Assembly (NCBI GenBank): GCA_035524895.1
Contig: DATLFI010000402.1
Span: forward strand, 1 to 43,780
DNA from: DATLFI01 sp035524895
Lineage (GTDB): Bacteria > Acidobacteriota > Thermoanaerobaculia > Multivoradales > Multivoraceae
Length of the DNA: 43,780 nucleotides
Reading direction: 5' to 3'
The notes beneath the pieces are model-generated. The model did no database searches. It had not been told where the DNA came from and saw only the letters and a program-made list of their open reading frames with translations. Shown here piece after piece: positions 33,046 through 41,136 of this stretch. Made by a program: the position numbers and the translations under genes. Within the stretch, counting starts at the first letter, position 1. Each line of letters starts with the position of its first letter.

Positions 33046-33918
33046 ATGAAGCCCGCGCCCTTCCGTTACTTCGCACCTCGCTCCCTGGAGGAGGCGCTGC
33101 ACCTGCTCGCCGAGCACGGCGACGAGGCGAAGCCGCTCGCGGGCGGGCAGAGCCTGGTGCCGGCGATGAACTTTCGGCTGGCACGGCCCGGTGTACTGGT
33201 CGATCTGAACCGCGTCGCGGAGCTCGCGTACGTCACAGCGGACGGCGGCGCCCTGCGCATCGGCGCCATGACGCGCCAGCGCGCCGCCGAGCGGCATCCT
33301 CTGGTGCTGGCGCGGGCCCCGCTCCTCGCCGAAGCGCTCGGTCACGTCGCGCACCCCCAGATTCGCAACCGCGGCACCGTCGGAGGCAGCCTCGCCCACG
33401 CCGATCCGGCGGCCGAGCTGCCGGCGGTCGCGCTCGCGCTCGACGCGACCCTGACGCTGCGCCGCGCAGGCGGCGAACGCCGAGTGCGCGCCGCCGAGTT
33501 CTACGTCGGACTGTTCGCCACCGCGCTCGTTCCGGGTGAGCTGGTGAGCGAGGTCTCGTTCCCCGCGCTGGCGCCCGGCACCGGTGTCGCCTTCGAGGAG
33601 ATCTCCCGCCGCCACGGCGACTACGCGCTGGTCGGCGCGGCCGCCGTGGTGCGCCTGGACGAGTCGGGTCGCATCGCCGAGTGCAGCCTGTGCTACCTGA
33701 GCGTCGGCGAGACGCCGCTGCTGGCGACCAGCGCGACAGCCGAGCTGGCCGGCACCACGCCGTCGGAGAGCGGCTTCGAGAGAGCCGCGGCCGCGGCGGC
33801 AGCCGCGGCAGATCCATCCTCCGACATCCACGCTTCGAGCGACTTCCGCAGGCACCTCATGCGCGTGCTCGGCAGCCGTGCCCTCGCGCGTGCCGCCCGG
33901 CGTGCCGCGCCGCACTGA
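33046..33918 (+). CDS. Mo-hydroxylase FAD-binding medium subunit (CoxM-type)
   Basis: This encodes 290 residues starting 4 bp after the large subunit stop. It has FRYFAPRSLEEALHLL, the FAD motif AGGQSLVP at residues 32-39 and the second FAD motif RNRGTVGGSLAHADPAAELP near residue 108. The C-terminal CO-dehydrogenase flavoprotein domain continues with SRRHGDYALVGAAAVV. A run of nine Ala (AAAAAAAAAD) near residue 250 is encoded by mixed GCN codons. It receives electrons from the Fe-S subunit and hands them to an acceptor. Confidence 0.94.
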   Translation: MKPAPFRYFAPRSLEEALHLLAEHGDEAKPLAGGQSLVPAMNFRLARPGVLVDLNRVAELAYVTADGGALRIGAMTRQRAAERHPLVLARAPLLAEALGHVAHPQIRNRGTVGGSLAHADPAAELPAVALALDATLTLRRAGGERRVRAAEFYVGLFATALVPGELVSEVSFPALAPGTGVAFEEISRRHGDYALVGAAAVVRLDESGRIAECSLCYLSVGETPLLATSATAELAGTTPSESGFERAAAAAAAAADPSSDIHASSDFRRHLMRVLGSRALARAARRAAPH

Positions 33919-33982
33919 TGGAAGGAGGCTGAGCATGCCCCGTCGATTCGACCGGTCGTCAGAGATCCCCTTACCCGTCTGG

Positions 33983-34250
33983 ATGGCCAACCTTCCTGGC
34001 CATCCGCACCGGCCGAGCGCTCTTCCTCGGAGCGCTGCTGATGTCCTGCTCCGGAGGGGGCGGTCAGAGCGAGCTGCCGTGGCCAGCGGACCAGCTCCAC
34101 TCTCTTGCGATCCGTACCGACTTCGGCGACGACGACGCCTGGGCTCGTGTCCGCACCGTGCTCGAGACGCAAGTGTCCGTCTCGGCGAACGGCAGGGTCG
34201 TCGGCGAGTTCCGTCCGAGCCTGCATCCGCGCCCGCCGCGGCCGCGATAG
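33983..34250 (+). pseudogene. Broken lipoprotein fragment with DUF6924-like start
   Basis: In the 397-bp gap before the cyclase gene, one frame reads ALFLGALLMSCSGGGG, a lipoprotein signal, followed by LHSLAIRTDFGDDDAWARV, which resembles the opening of DUF6924 domains (RTDFSDDAAW). It stops at 34250 after only about 45 mature residues. The only upstream ATG (33983) is one base out of frame, and no GTG or TTG exists in frame before the preceding stop. I read it as a frameshifted, truncated gene. The rest of the gap shows nothing. Confidence 0.5.
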
Positions 34251-34315
34251 CCTCGACCCGCCCCGGAGCAAGCTCTCGCACTCCCGCAGAGCCGTCACCA
34301 ACCGCTGGAGACACC

Positions 34316-35104
34316 ATGCGACTCGTCGACCTCTCCCAGCCGCTCAACCAAGAGTGTCCCTTCTGGCCCTACTACCCGCCGTTCGAGGTCAAGTACATCA
34401 AGCGCAAGGCCGAGCACGGCGTCAACGCGCAGTACATCCAGACCAGCAACCACATGGGCACCCACCTCGACGCGCCGCGCCACTTCGTGACCGCCGGTAT
34501 GACGATCGACGAGATCCCGCTCGAATGGCTGTGCGGACCAGGCGTGGTGGTCGACCTGCGTGACGAGATGGACGAGCTCGCGGCGTACACGCCCGAGATG
34601 ATCGAGAAGCGGGTCGAGGTGCGCGAGGGCGATCTCCTGATCCTGCACACCGGCTGGCACCGCTACTCGCAGTTCGGCGCCTCGCCCGACGAGGAGCGCT
34701 ACATCCACCTGCACCCTGGCGCCCACCCGCGTATGTGCGACTGGCTGCTCGAGAAGAGGATCCACATCTGGGGCGTCGACTGCGTGTCGACCGATCATCC
34801 GATGAACCTGCCGATCGGCCGCTTTCTCGGCAAGGGCATGCACGGTCACTGCGACAAGGTACGCCGTTTGTGCGAGCAGAAGTTCGGCAAGGACGAAATG
34901 GCCGAGCTATTTCCGGAGAGTGCCTACCAGCTCACCCACAACGCGCTCTTCCCGCACAACTGCATGCACATCGAGAACCTCGGCGGGGACATCGACAGCC
35001 ACGAGATCCAGAACAAGCGTCTGACCATCGGCTGCTTCCCGTGGAAGTTCAAGGGCGGCGAAGCTGCGTTCGCGCGGACCGTGGCTTTCCTGGACCTCGC
35101 GTGA
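34316..35104 (+). CDS. Cyclase family (kynurenine formamidase/isatin hydrolase-like) metal-dependent hydrolase
   Basis: This encodes 262 residues from ATG 34316, preceded by GGAG. The metal site motif HMGTHLDAPRHF holds His46, His50 and Asp52. GDLLILHTGWHRY and WGVDCVSTDHPMN are further family blocks. Members hydrolyse N-formylkynurenine, isatin or other cyclic amides with Mn or Zn. Residues after 175 (GKGMHGHCDKVRRLCEQKF) form an insert absent from short kynurenine formamidases, giving an unusually long protein. It lies between a Mo-hydroxylase and an amidase gene, so a ring-opening step is the most economical guess. Confidence 0.9.
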   Translation: MRLVDLSQPLNQECPFWPYYPPFEVKYIKRKAEHGVNAQYIQTSNHMGTHLDAPRHFVTAGMTIDEIPLEWLCGPGVVVDLRDEMDELAAYTPEMIEKRVEVREGDLLILHTGWHRYSQFGASPDEERYIHLHPGAHPRMCDWLLEKRIHIWGVDCVSTDHPMNLPIGRFLGKGMHGHCDKVRRLCEQKFGKDEMAELFPESAYQLTHNALFPHNCMHIENLGGDIDSHEIQNKRLTIGCFPWKFKGGEAAFARTVAFLDLA

Positions 35105-35132
35105 GAACGAACGGGAGCCCGGCCTGAGCGCT

Positions 35133-36539
35133 ATGTCCTCACCTCTGCCGCTCCTCCCCGCCGCCGAGCTTCGCCGCCTCGTGGCGGCGCGCGAGATCTC
35201 CGCGGCCGAGGTCGTCGGCGCGGCGCTGGCGCAGCTCGAACGCCTGAACCCGCAGCTCAACGCCGTCGTGACGCTCGACCCGCAAGCGCTCGACCATGCC
35301 CGCGCGCTCGATGCTCGGCTCGCCCGCGGCGAGGACCCGGGGCCGCTGTGCGGCCTTCCGGTCGGCATCAAGGACGTCACGCCCGTGGCCGGGCTGCGGC
35401 ACACCTTTGGCTCACCGCTCTACGCCGAGCACACCGCGACGCGCGACGCGATCGTGGTCGAGCGGCTGCGTCGCGCCGGCGCGGTGATCGTCGGCAAGAC
35501 CAACACCCCCGAGTTCGCGACCGGCGGCAACACCTTCAACCCGGTCTTCGGCCGCACGCGCAACCCGTGGAACCCGGCGCTCTCGGCTGGCGGCTCGACC
35601 GGCGGCGGCGCCGTGGGTCTCGCCACCGGCATGATCGCGCTCGCCGAGGGCACCGACCTCGGCGGCTCGCTGCGCATCCCGGCGTCGTTCTGTGGTGTGG
35701 TCGGATTGCGCCCGTCGCCGGGTCTGGTGCCGACCTGGCCCTCGGACTTCCTGTGGGACACGCTGCAGGTGACCGGCTTCATGGCGCGCACCGCCGAGGA
35801 CGTCGCGCTCGCGCTGTCCGCGGCGGCCGGACCCGACCCACGTGCACCGATCTGCCAGCCCACGGCGGGGCGCGACTTCGTCGCCGCGGCGCGCGACGGC
35901 GACCTGCGCGGCCTGCGGCTCGGCTACTGCCCGGACGTCGCCGGCATCGGCGTCGACGCCGGGGTCGAGGCGGTGTGCCGCGCTGCCGCGTTCGAGCTGC
36001 GCGAAGCCGGTGCCAAGGTCGAGGAGCTCGCGCTCGACCTGTCGTTCGCCTGGCGGGCGTTCCTCGACCTGCGGGGCCTGTGGATGGTGGTGCAGCAGCA
36101 CGAACGCCTCGACCGCGTCGCCGAGATGGGCGACAACCTCCGCGGCAACGTCGAAGCGGGCTTGCGCGTGACCCCGCGCGAGCTCGGCGCCGCCGAGCAC
36201 GTCCGAGCGCGTGTGCTCGACACCCTGCTCGAGCTCTTCGAGCACTTCGACCTGCTGCTCACACCGAGCATGGCGGTATCGCCGTTCCCGGTCGAGCAGA
36301 GCTACCCCTCGAGCGTCGGCGGACGCCCGATGAAGACGTATGTCGACTGGATCGCACCGACGTTCCTGCTCAGCTTGCCTGGCGTGCCGGTGGCGTCCGT
36401 GCCCTGCGGTAGGGATCCCGGTGGCATGCCGGCCGGCCTCCAGGTGGTCGGGCCGCCGCGCGGCGAGGAGCGGGTGCTGGCGTTCGCGGCCCGCCTGCAG
36501 GAGGCGCGGCCGATCGGGGCTCCCCGGCTCGCGACCTGA
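35133..36539 (+). CDS. Amidase signature family hydrolase
   Basis: This encodes 468 residues from ATG 35133. The Ser-cisSer-Lys triad is complete: Lys80 in VGIKDVTP, Ser155 in AGGSTGGG and the nucleophile Ser179 in DLGGSLRIPA. The C-terminus PAGLQVVGPPRGEERVLAFA is typical. It is neither GatA, since no gatB or gatC is nearby, nor clearly an allophanate hydrolase, as the extra C-terminal domain is missing. It is the last gene of the run of Mo-hydroxylase, cyclase and amidase, 28 bp after the cyclase stop, and could release ammonia or an amine from the ring-opened product. Confidence 0.93.
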   Translation: MSSPLPLLPAAELRRLVAAREISAAEVVGAALAQLERLNPQLNAVVTLDPQALDHARALDARLARGEDPGPLCGLPVGIKDVTPVAGLRHTFGSPLYAEHTATRDAIVVERLRRAGAVIVGKTNTPEFATGGNTFNPVFGRTRNPWNPALSAGGSTGGGAVGLATGMIALAEGTDLGGSLRIPASFCGVVGLRPSPGLVPTWPSDFLWDTLQVTGFMARTAEDVALALSAAAGPDPRAPICQPTAGRDFVAAARDGDLRGLRLGYCPDVAGIGVDAGVEAVCRAAAFELREAGAKVEELALDLSFAWRAFLDLRGLWMVVQQHERLDRVAEMGDNLRGNVEAGLRVTPRELGAAEHVRARVLDTLLELFEHFDLLLTPSMAVSPFPVEQSYPSSVGGRPMKTYVDWIAPTFLLSLPGVPVASVPCGRDPGGMPAGLQVVGPPRGEERVLAFAARLQEARPIGAPRLAT

Positions 36540-36590
36540 AGGGAACGCAGGGTCAGCTCGTCCGGTGTGCGTCCAGCTGGTGCTGGACAG

Positions 36591-37032
36591 TCATAGCCAA
36601 GGCGCTATCCGGCGGAACGCCTCGGAGCCGGGGATCAGCAGCCCGGCGTCGAAGAGCTCGGGCAAGAAGGGACCAGCCGGGTGGATCGGGACGAAGCCGA
36701 TCAGCAGGCGTCGCCCAGTAACTGCCGATCCCGGACCAACCAAAGCGCCAGACCGAGCCCGACCCAGACGACGAGCAGCCTCGGCAGGCTCCAGCGGACG
36801 GAATCGATCTTCCCGTCGAGTCGCCAGAGGGCTTCCGCGACGGCGAGGCGCACGCGCGGCGCGGCGAGAGCCAGCGCGAGGGCGGCGAGTAGCGCGCCGG
36901 TCCAGACCGGCAGGTACTGCCGGAGTCGAAGGCCCATCCGCCGCGCGCGAGGGGAACCAGCCGGAGCTGAAGCGCGACCAGCAACGCCCACGAAGCGAGG
37001 CAGCCGATGGAAATCGCGCGGGTCGTGGTCAT
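36591..37032 (-). pseudogene. Decayed membrane protein gene
   Basis: A membrane protein can be pieced together across three frames. From ATG 37032 it reads ISIGCLASWALLVALQLRLV; after a shift it continues LRLRQYLPVWTGALLAALAL and LLVVWVGLGLALWLVRDRQLLGD; after another shift it reads LLIGFVPIHPAG and ends at TGA 36591. Proteins I recall with this opening are several hundred residues long, so it is also truncated. Sequencing error could explain the shifts but not the short length. Confidence 0.6.
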
Positions 37033-37349
37033 GGTTGACTCGAGATGAGTACCCCGCCCCGGATCCGTCCGTATGCGCTACCAACCTGTCGAGGTGTTGG
37101 CTTCTACCGCTCGGACGCCGCGCGAGTATGCGCGAACCATCGATGACCCACGGTGCCGGGGTCGGCGTCTCAAGTGGAGCGCCACCGGAGTCTCGCCTGC
37201 CGTTTTCGGACCTCGTGCGGGGCCACCGTGACAGGATGCGCCAGTTCAGAGCAACAGCTTTCATGCCCTCTGCCCGACCTAGCTCCTCGTCTCGAGGAAC
37301 GCGAGCCCGGCGCCGATTCGGCCACGGCTGATCTACGGAGGACCGACTC
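37033..37349. other. 317-bp stretch without a gene
   Basis: Between the decayed membrane gene and the MAPEG gene I see no convincing gene, RNA or repeat. Short frames on both strands have no protein-like features. GGAGG lies just before the MAPEG start. Confidence 0.4.
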
Positions 37350-37787
37350 ATGACCGCGCCCATCGACGTCCACATCCTCTACCCGATCTTCGCGATGTTC
37401 CTGCTGGTCGCGCTCGTGATGATGCGCATGCGCTCGCTGCGTTTCGCCGCGGTGCGCAACAACCAGGTGGCTGTCGGCTACTACAAGACCTTCCACGGGG
37501 CCGAGGAGCCGGAGCCGCTGCGCGCGATCGCCCGCAACTTCGCCAACCTGTTCGAGATGCCGGTTCTGTTCTACGTGGTGTCGCTGATGGCGTACAGCGC
37601 CGGGCAGGTGAACTGGTGGTTGGTGGCGCTGGCGTGGGTCTACGTCGCGCTGCGCTACGTCCACACCTGGGTCCACCTCACCTCGAACCAGGTGATGGTT
37701 CGCTTCACGTTCTACATGCTGAGCAACATCGTGCTGGCCGCGATGTGGGTGATGGTTCTGGTGCTGCTCGTGACACACCAGCCGTGA
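37350..37787 (+). CDS. MAPEG family membrane protein
   Basis: This encodes 145 residues and four membrane helices: ILYPIFAMFLLVALVMM, LFEMPVLFYVVSLMAYS, WWLVALAWVYVALRYVHTW and FYMLSNIVLAAMWVMVLVLLV. NLFEMPVLFY and ALRYVHTWVHLT are the family signatures of MAPEG (membrane-associated proteins in eicosanoid and glutathione metabolism). Bacterial members of this branch are poorly characterised; glutathione dependence is only an assumption. The ATG at 37350 follows GGAGGACCGACTC. Its TGA overlaps the GTG of the GFA gene, so the two are coupled. Confidence 0.9.
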   Translation: MTAPIDVHILYPIFAMFLLVALVMMRMRSLRFAAVRNNQVAVGYYKTFHGAEEPEPLRAIARNFANLFEMPVLFYVVSLMAYSAGQVNWWLVALAWVYVALRYVHTWVHLTSNQVMVRFTFYMLSNIVLAAMWVMVLVLLVTHQP

Positions 37788-38203
37788 GCGATTTCTCGAA
37801 CCCCCTTACCGAGGGTGGCTGTCTCTGCGGCGCAGTGCGCTACCGCATCAGCGGACCTGCCAGCGATCCGACGTTGTGCCACTGCGCTACCTGCCGCAGA
37901 GCCGCCGGCTCGCCGGTGGTCGCCTGGGTGACCGTCCCGCGCAGCGGTTTCGCGCTCGCGGCGGGCCAGCCGGTGACGTACCGGTCGTCGTCGGAGGTGG
38001 TGCGCACGTTCTGTGGCGTGTGCGGCACGCCGCTGACCTACCAGCACGCGAAGCTGCCAGGAGAGATCGACGTGACGACCTGCAGCCTCGACGAGCCCGA
38101 GGCGCACCCGCCGCACGACCAGGTGTGGACCAGCCACCGGCTCGGCTGGATGGCCAGGGCAGGTGAGCTGCCGGCCTTCGCGCGCCGGCGGGGCTCGCCG
38201 TGA
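37784..38203 (+). CDS. GFA family (glutathione-dependent formaldehyde-activating-like) zinc protein
   Basis: This encodes 139 residues from GTG 37784 overlapping the MAPEG stop as GTGA. The zinc-binding cysteines occur in the expected order: GGCLCGAVRY, LCHCATCRRAAGS and FCGVCGTPLTYQ. C-terminal PEAHPPHDQVWTSHRLGWM is typical. The family is named for S-hydroxymethylglutathione formation, but most members have other or unknown roles. Coupling to a MAPEG protein suggests a common thiol-related substrate, as an inference. Confidence 0.92.
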   Translation: MSDFSNPLTEGGCLCGAVRYRISGPASDPTLCHCATCRRAAGSPVVAWVTVPRSGFALAAGQPVTYRSSSEVVRTFCGVCGTPLTYQHAKLPGEIDVTTCSLDEPEAHPPHDQVWTSHRLGWMARAGELPAFARRRGSP

Positions 38204-38238
38204 GCGCTGGAGCGACGCGCGATCCATGCGGCCGCGAT

Positions 38239-38298
38239 CGGCAGCTCTTCTGGTTCTTCGACGACTCCAACCACGAGGTCGTGCTGCCATGCTCGTGA
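38239..38298 (+). pseudogene. Micro-remnant of the FWFFD beta-sandwich module
   Basis: Nineteen codons before a TGA read RQLFWFFDDSNHEVVLPCS. The core FWFFD..N.EV matches the C-terminal module of the secreted protein at 928-2292 (FWFFDADNVEVLV). No start codon or remainder of the domain is present, and its end overlaps the amidohydrolase start. I infer a deleted copy of a gene with that module; chance similarity is possible because the match is short. Confidence 0.4.
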
Positions 38299-40058
38299 CG
38301 CGATCTCGTACTGGCGCCGTGACGGTCGCGATCGCCACGGGGGTGGCGGCCCTGCTGTGCGGCTGCCGAGAAGCGCCGCGGGATCCAGCCGATCTCGTGC
38401 TACGGGGTGGCGCGGTCTACACGCTCGACCCCGCGCGCGAGTGGGCCGAGGCGGTGGCGGTCGACGACGGTCGCATCGTGTTCGTCGGCGGCGACGAGGA
38501 GGTCGAGGCGTTCGTCGGGTCCGCGACGCGCGTCATCGAGCTCGAAGGCGGCATGGTCCTGCCCGGCTTCCACGACGTGCACGTGCACCCCGCTTCGGGA
38601 GGTCTCGAAGCGCTCCGCTGCGATCTCAACGGCTCGGCCAGCCTCGACGAGCTGCGCGAGCGCGTACGCGCCTTCGCCGCCGCCAACCCGGACCGCGAGT
38701 GGATCACCGGGGGCGGCTTCGACCTGCCGCTCTTCCAGGGCGGCGCGCCCCGCCGCGAGCTGCTCGACGAGCTGGTGCCCGACCGTCCCGCCTACCTCAG
38801 CAGCTCCGACGGCCACTCCGCCTGGGTCAACACCCGCGCGCTCGAGATCGCCGGGGTCACCGCCGCCACCGCCGACCCGCCCGCCGGACGCATAGAGCGC
38901 GACCGCGCGACCGGCGAGCCGAGCGGGACGCTGCGCGAGGGAGCGATGTCACTCGTGGCGCAGCACCTGCCGCCCACCAGCGACGAGGAGTGGGTCGCGG
39001 GGCTGGAGCGCGGGCTCGAGATGGCCAACCGCTTCGGCATCACGTCGCTGATCGAAGCCTCGGCCGACGAAGAGATCGCGCGCGCCTACCAGACTCTGTC
39101 CGACCGCGGAGCGCTCGCCGCGCGGGTGGTCCTGTCGCTCTCTTTCGCGGCCGCGTTCGGCGAGAACGGCGACACCGCCGCGGCGGTAGCGGAGCTCGCC
39201 GCGCAGCGCGACCGCTTCGGCGGACCGCGCCTGCGCGCCGACGCGGTCAAGCTCTTCGCCGACGGCGTGATAGAGGCCGGCACCGCGGCGCTGCTACAGC
39301 CATACGTGCCGTTGCCTGCCGAAGCCGGCGTGGCAGGCCGCCCGGCATCGGCACCGCACCGAGGCTTGCCGGAGTACTCGCCCGAGGATCTGTCGCGTCA
39401 CGTCACCGCGCTCGACGCCGCGGGCTTCCAGGTCCACATCCACGCCATCGGCGACGCCGGGATCCGCGCCTCGCTCGACGCGCTCGAGGCGGCAGCGCGC
39501 GCCAACGGCGCCCGCGACCGGCGCCCGCACCTCGCGCACGTGCAGCTCGTCGACCCTGCCGACATTCCGCGCTTCGGGGCAGCGGGCGTTACCGCCAACA
39601 TCCAGCCGCTGTGGGCCTGGGCCGATCCATTCATCACCGAGCTCACCGAGCCCCGGCTCGGTCCCGACCGCTCGCGCTGGCTCTACCCCTTCCAGAGCCT
39701 CCGCGACGCGGGCGCGCGGCTCGCCGCCGGCAGCGATTGGTCAGTGTCGTCGATGAACCCGCTCGAGGCGATCCAGGTCGCGGTGACCCGAAGGGGGCTC
39801 GACTCGTCGTCCCGTTCCGGCGATGAGCCCTGGCTGCCGCAGGAGCGTCTCGACCTCGCGACGGCGCTCGCGGCCTACACGCGAGAAGCCGCGTGGCTGA
39901 TGCGCCACGAGCAGCAGGCCGGCACGCTCGAGGTCGGCAAGCCGGCGGATCTCGTGGTGCTCGATCGCAACCTCTTCGAGCTCCCGCCGACCGACATCGC
40001 GAAGGCGAAGGTCATGCTCACCCTGATAGACGGCGTGACCGTCTACGAGGCGCGTTGA
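38289..40058 (+). CDS. Amidohydrolase family 3 (YtcJ-like) lipoprotein
   Basis: This encodes 589 residues from ATG 38289; the longer open frame is not supported. The signal is a lipobox type (GVAALLCGC). Metal ligands begin with GFHDVHVHP (His-x-His), continue with ADAVKLFADGVIEAGTAALL, VHIHAIGDAG and HVQLVDPADIPRF, and end with AAGSDWSVSSMNP carrying the C-terminal Asp. The composite beta domain spans LVLRGGAVYTLDP and LEVGKPADLVVLDRNLF. YtcJ relatives hydrolyse amides or other C-N bonds; the substrate is unknown. The stop overlaps a TTG of the following pseudopilin frame. Confidence 0.92.
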   Translation: MLVTRSRTGAVTVAIATGVAALLCGCREAPRDPADLVLRGGAVYTLDPAREWAEAVAVDDGRIVFVGGDEEVEAFVGSATRVIELEGGMVLPGFHDVHVHPASGGLEALRCDLNGSASLDELRERVRAFAAANPDREWITGGGFDLPLFQGGAPRRELLDELVPDRPAYLSSSDGHSAWVNTRALEIAGVTAATADPPAGRIERDRATGEPSGTLREGAMSLVAQHLPPTSDEEWVAGLERGLEMANRFGITSLIEASADEEIARAYQTLSDRGALAARVVLSLSFAAAFGENGDTAAAVAELAAQRDRFGGPRLRADAVKLFADGVIEAGTAALLQPYVPLPAEAGVAGRPASAPHRGLPEYSPEDLSRHVTALDAAGFQVHIHAIGDAGIRASLDALEAAARANGARDRRPHLAHVQLVDPADIPRFGAAGVTANIQPLWAWADPFITELTEPRLGPDRSRWLYPFQSLRDAGARLAAGSDWSVSSMNPLEAIQVAVTRRGLDSSSRSGDEPWLPQERLDLATALAAYTREAAWLMRHEQQAGTLEVGKPADLVVLDRNLFELPPTDIAKAKVMLTLIDGVTVYEAR

Positions 40059-40105
40059 CCCGACGCGAGCTCACACGTCATTCGCGCTCGACAGATGGGC
40101 AGCTA

Positions 40106-40552
40106 GTGGACGAGCTGGATCGAATCGGTCGCGACGCGTCGGCTCCGGGCTCCGAGCCTGACGAAGCGCAACAGGAACGAAGGCCCCGTCACCGGCACGA
40201 CGGCTTCACTCTGATCGAGACGCTGGTCGCCCTCGCCGTGCTCTTCGTCGTGCTGGTCGGGCTGGCGACCGGCTTGCTCGTGGCGCGCCGGGCGAGCGAG
40301 GCGCTGCGAGAGCATCGCCAGGTCGATCGCGTGCTCGAGGCGTCGCTCGAGACACTGCGCGCTGGCGGGCTCGCGCTGCGCAGCGGGCCCGTCGCGATGG
40401 CCGGCGCCGATCCGGGCTTCCCGATCGCGCTCCAGCTCGAGGTCGCCGCGACCGGAACGGCTGAGCTCTACGAGGTCACGGTGCACGCGAGCTACCTGCG
40501 ACGCGGCGCCTCGATCGAGCGCCGCCTGACGAGCCTCGTGTGGCAGCCTTGA
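40106..40552 (+). CDS. Pseudopilin/minor pilin, GspI-like
   Basis: This encodes 148 residues from GTG 40106; TTG 40055, overlapping the amidohydrolase stop, is an alternative. After a long charged leader it has the prepilin cleavage site G|FTLIE with Glu at position 5 and the hydrophobic helix TLVALAVLFVVLVGLATGLL. The short globular part (about 95 residues) fits GspI or PilV-type minor pilins. It is cut by a prepilin peptidase that is not encoded in the window. It overlaps the next gene by 13 bp. Confidence 0.78.
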   Translation: MDELDRIGRDASAPGSEPDEAQQERRPRHRHDGFTLIETLVALAVLFVVLVGLATGLLVARRASEALREHRQVDRVLEASLETLRAGGLALRSGPVAMAGADPGFPIALQLEVAATGTAELYEVTVHASYLRRGASIERRLTSLVWQP

Positions 40553-41136
40553 CCGCGACGATCCGAGAGGCTCGCCATCGGTCGGGCGGGCGCCCGCAGC
40601 AGCTTGCCCACGTCGGAGCAGCCGGCTTCTCGCTTCTCGAGCTGGTCGTCGCCACCCTCGTCCTGTCGACCGTCCTGCTTTTCGTCGCCCAGGGGTTGCA
40701 GGAGAGTCAGCGGCAGGTCGCCGAGGCGCAGCGTAGCCTCGGGCGCGGCAGCACCCAACTGGCAACAGCCCTCCTGCGGCTCGACGCGCGCAGTGCGCAC
40801 AGCATCGCGTCGGGGCTCGGGAGCTGGGGCACCGGCCCGCTCGTGCTGCTCCTCCCCGACGGGTCGTCAATCGTCTACCTCACGGCCCACGATCGGCTCG
40901 AGCGCGTCGTCCTCCGCTCCGGGGGCCGCGAGGACTCACGCCAGGTCGTGGCCCGCGGCGTCCTCGCCTTCCGCTGGCAGCGTAAGGTGGCAGACCTGCT
41001 CGAGGTCGCGATCGCGCTGCGACCGCCGCCCCGTCCGCCGCGCGTGCTCGACCGCTCGGCCGTCTTGCCGCCAGACCCCTCGCCGATCGAGCACGTCACC
41101 GTAGCGCTGCGATCGCGTTCGAGATCGGCATGGTGA
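40540..41136 (+). CDS. Pseudopilin/minor pilin, GspJ-like
   Basis: This encodes 198 residues from GTG 40540. The prepilin site is AAG|FSLLE with Glu5, followed by LVVATLVLSTVLLFVAQGLQ. The larger globular domain with RLDARSAHSIASGLG and VVARGVLAFRWQR, and its position second in the run, fit GspJ or PilW-type proteins. The C-terminus is Pro/Arg-rich. It overlaps both flanking genes, so the three are translated as a unit. Confidence 0.78.
   Translation: MAALTATIREARHRSGGRPQQLAHVGAAGFSLLELVVATLVLSTVLLFVAQGLQESQRQVAEAQRSLGRGSTQLATALLRLDARSAHSIASGLGSWGTGPLVLLLPDGSSIVYLTAHDRLERVVLRSGGREDSRQVVARGVLAFRWQRKVADLLEVAIALRPPPRPPRVLDRSAVLPPDPSPIEHVTVALRSRSRSAW

Noticed and set aside
36636..36645. AGCAGCCCGG similar to the terminal repeat
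   Set aside because: It lacks the TA edge and the GTGGTG continuation; likely chance.
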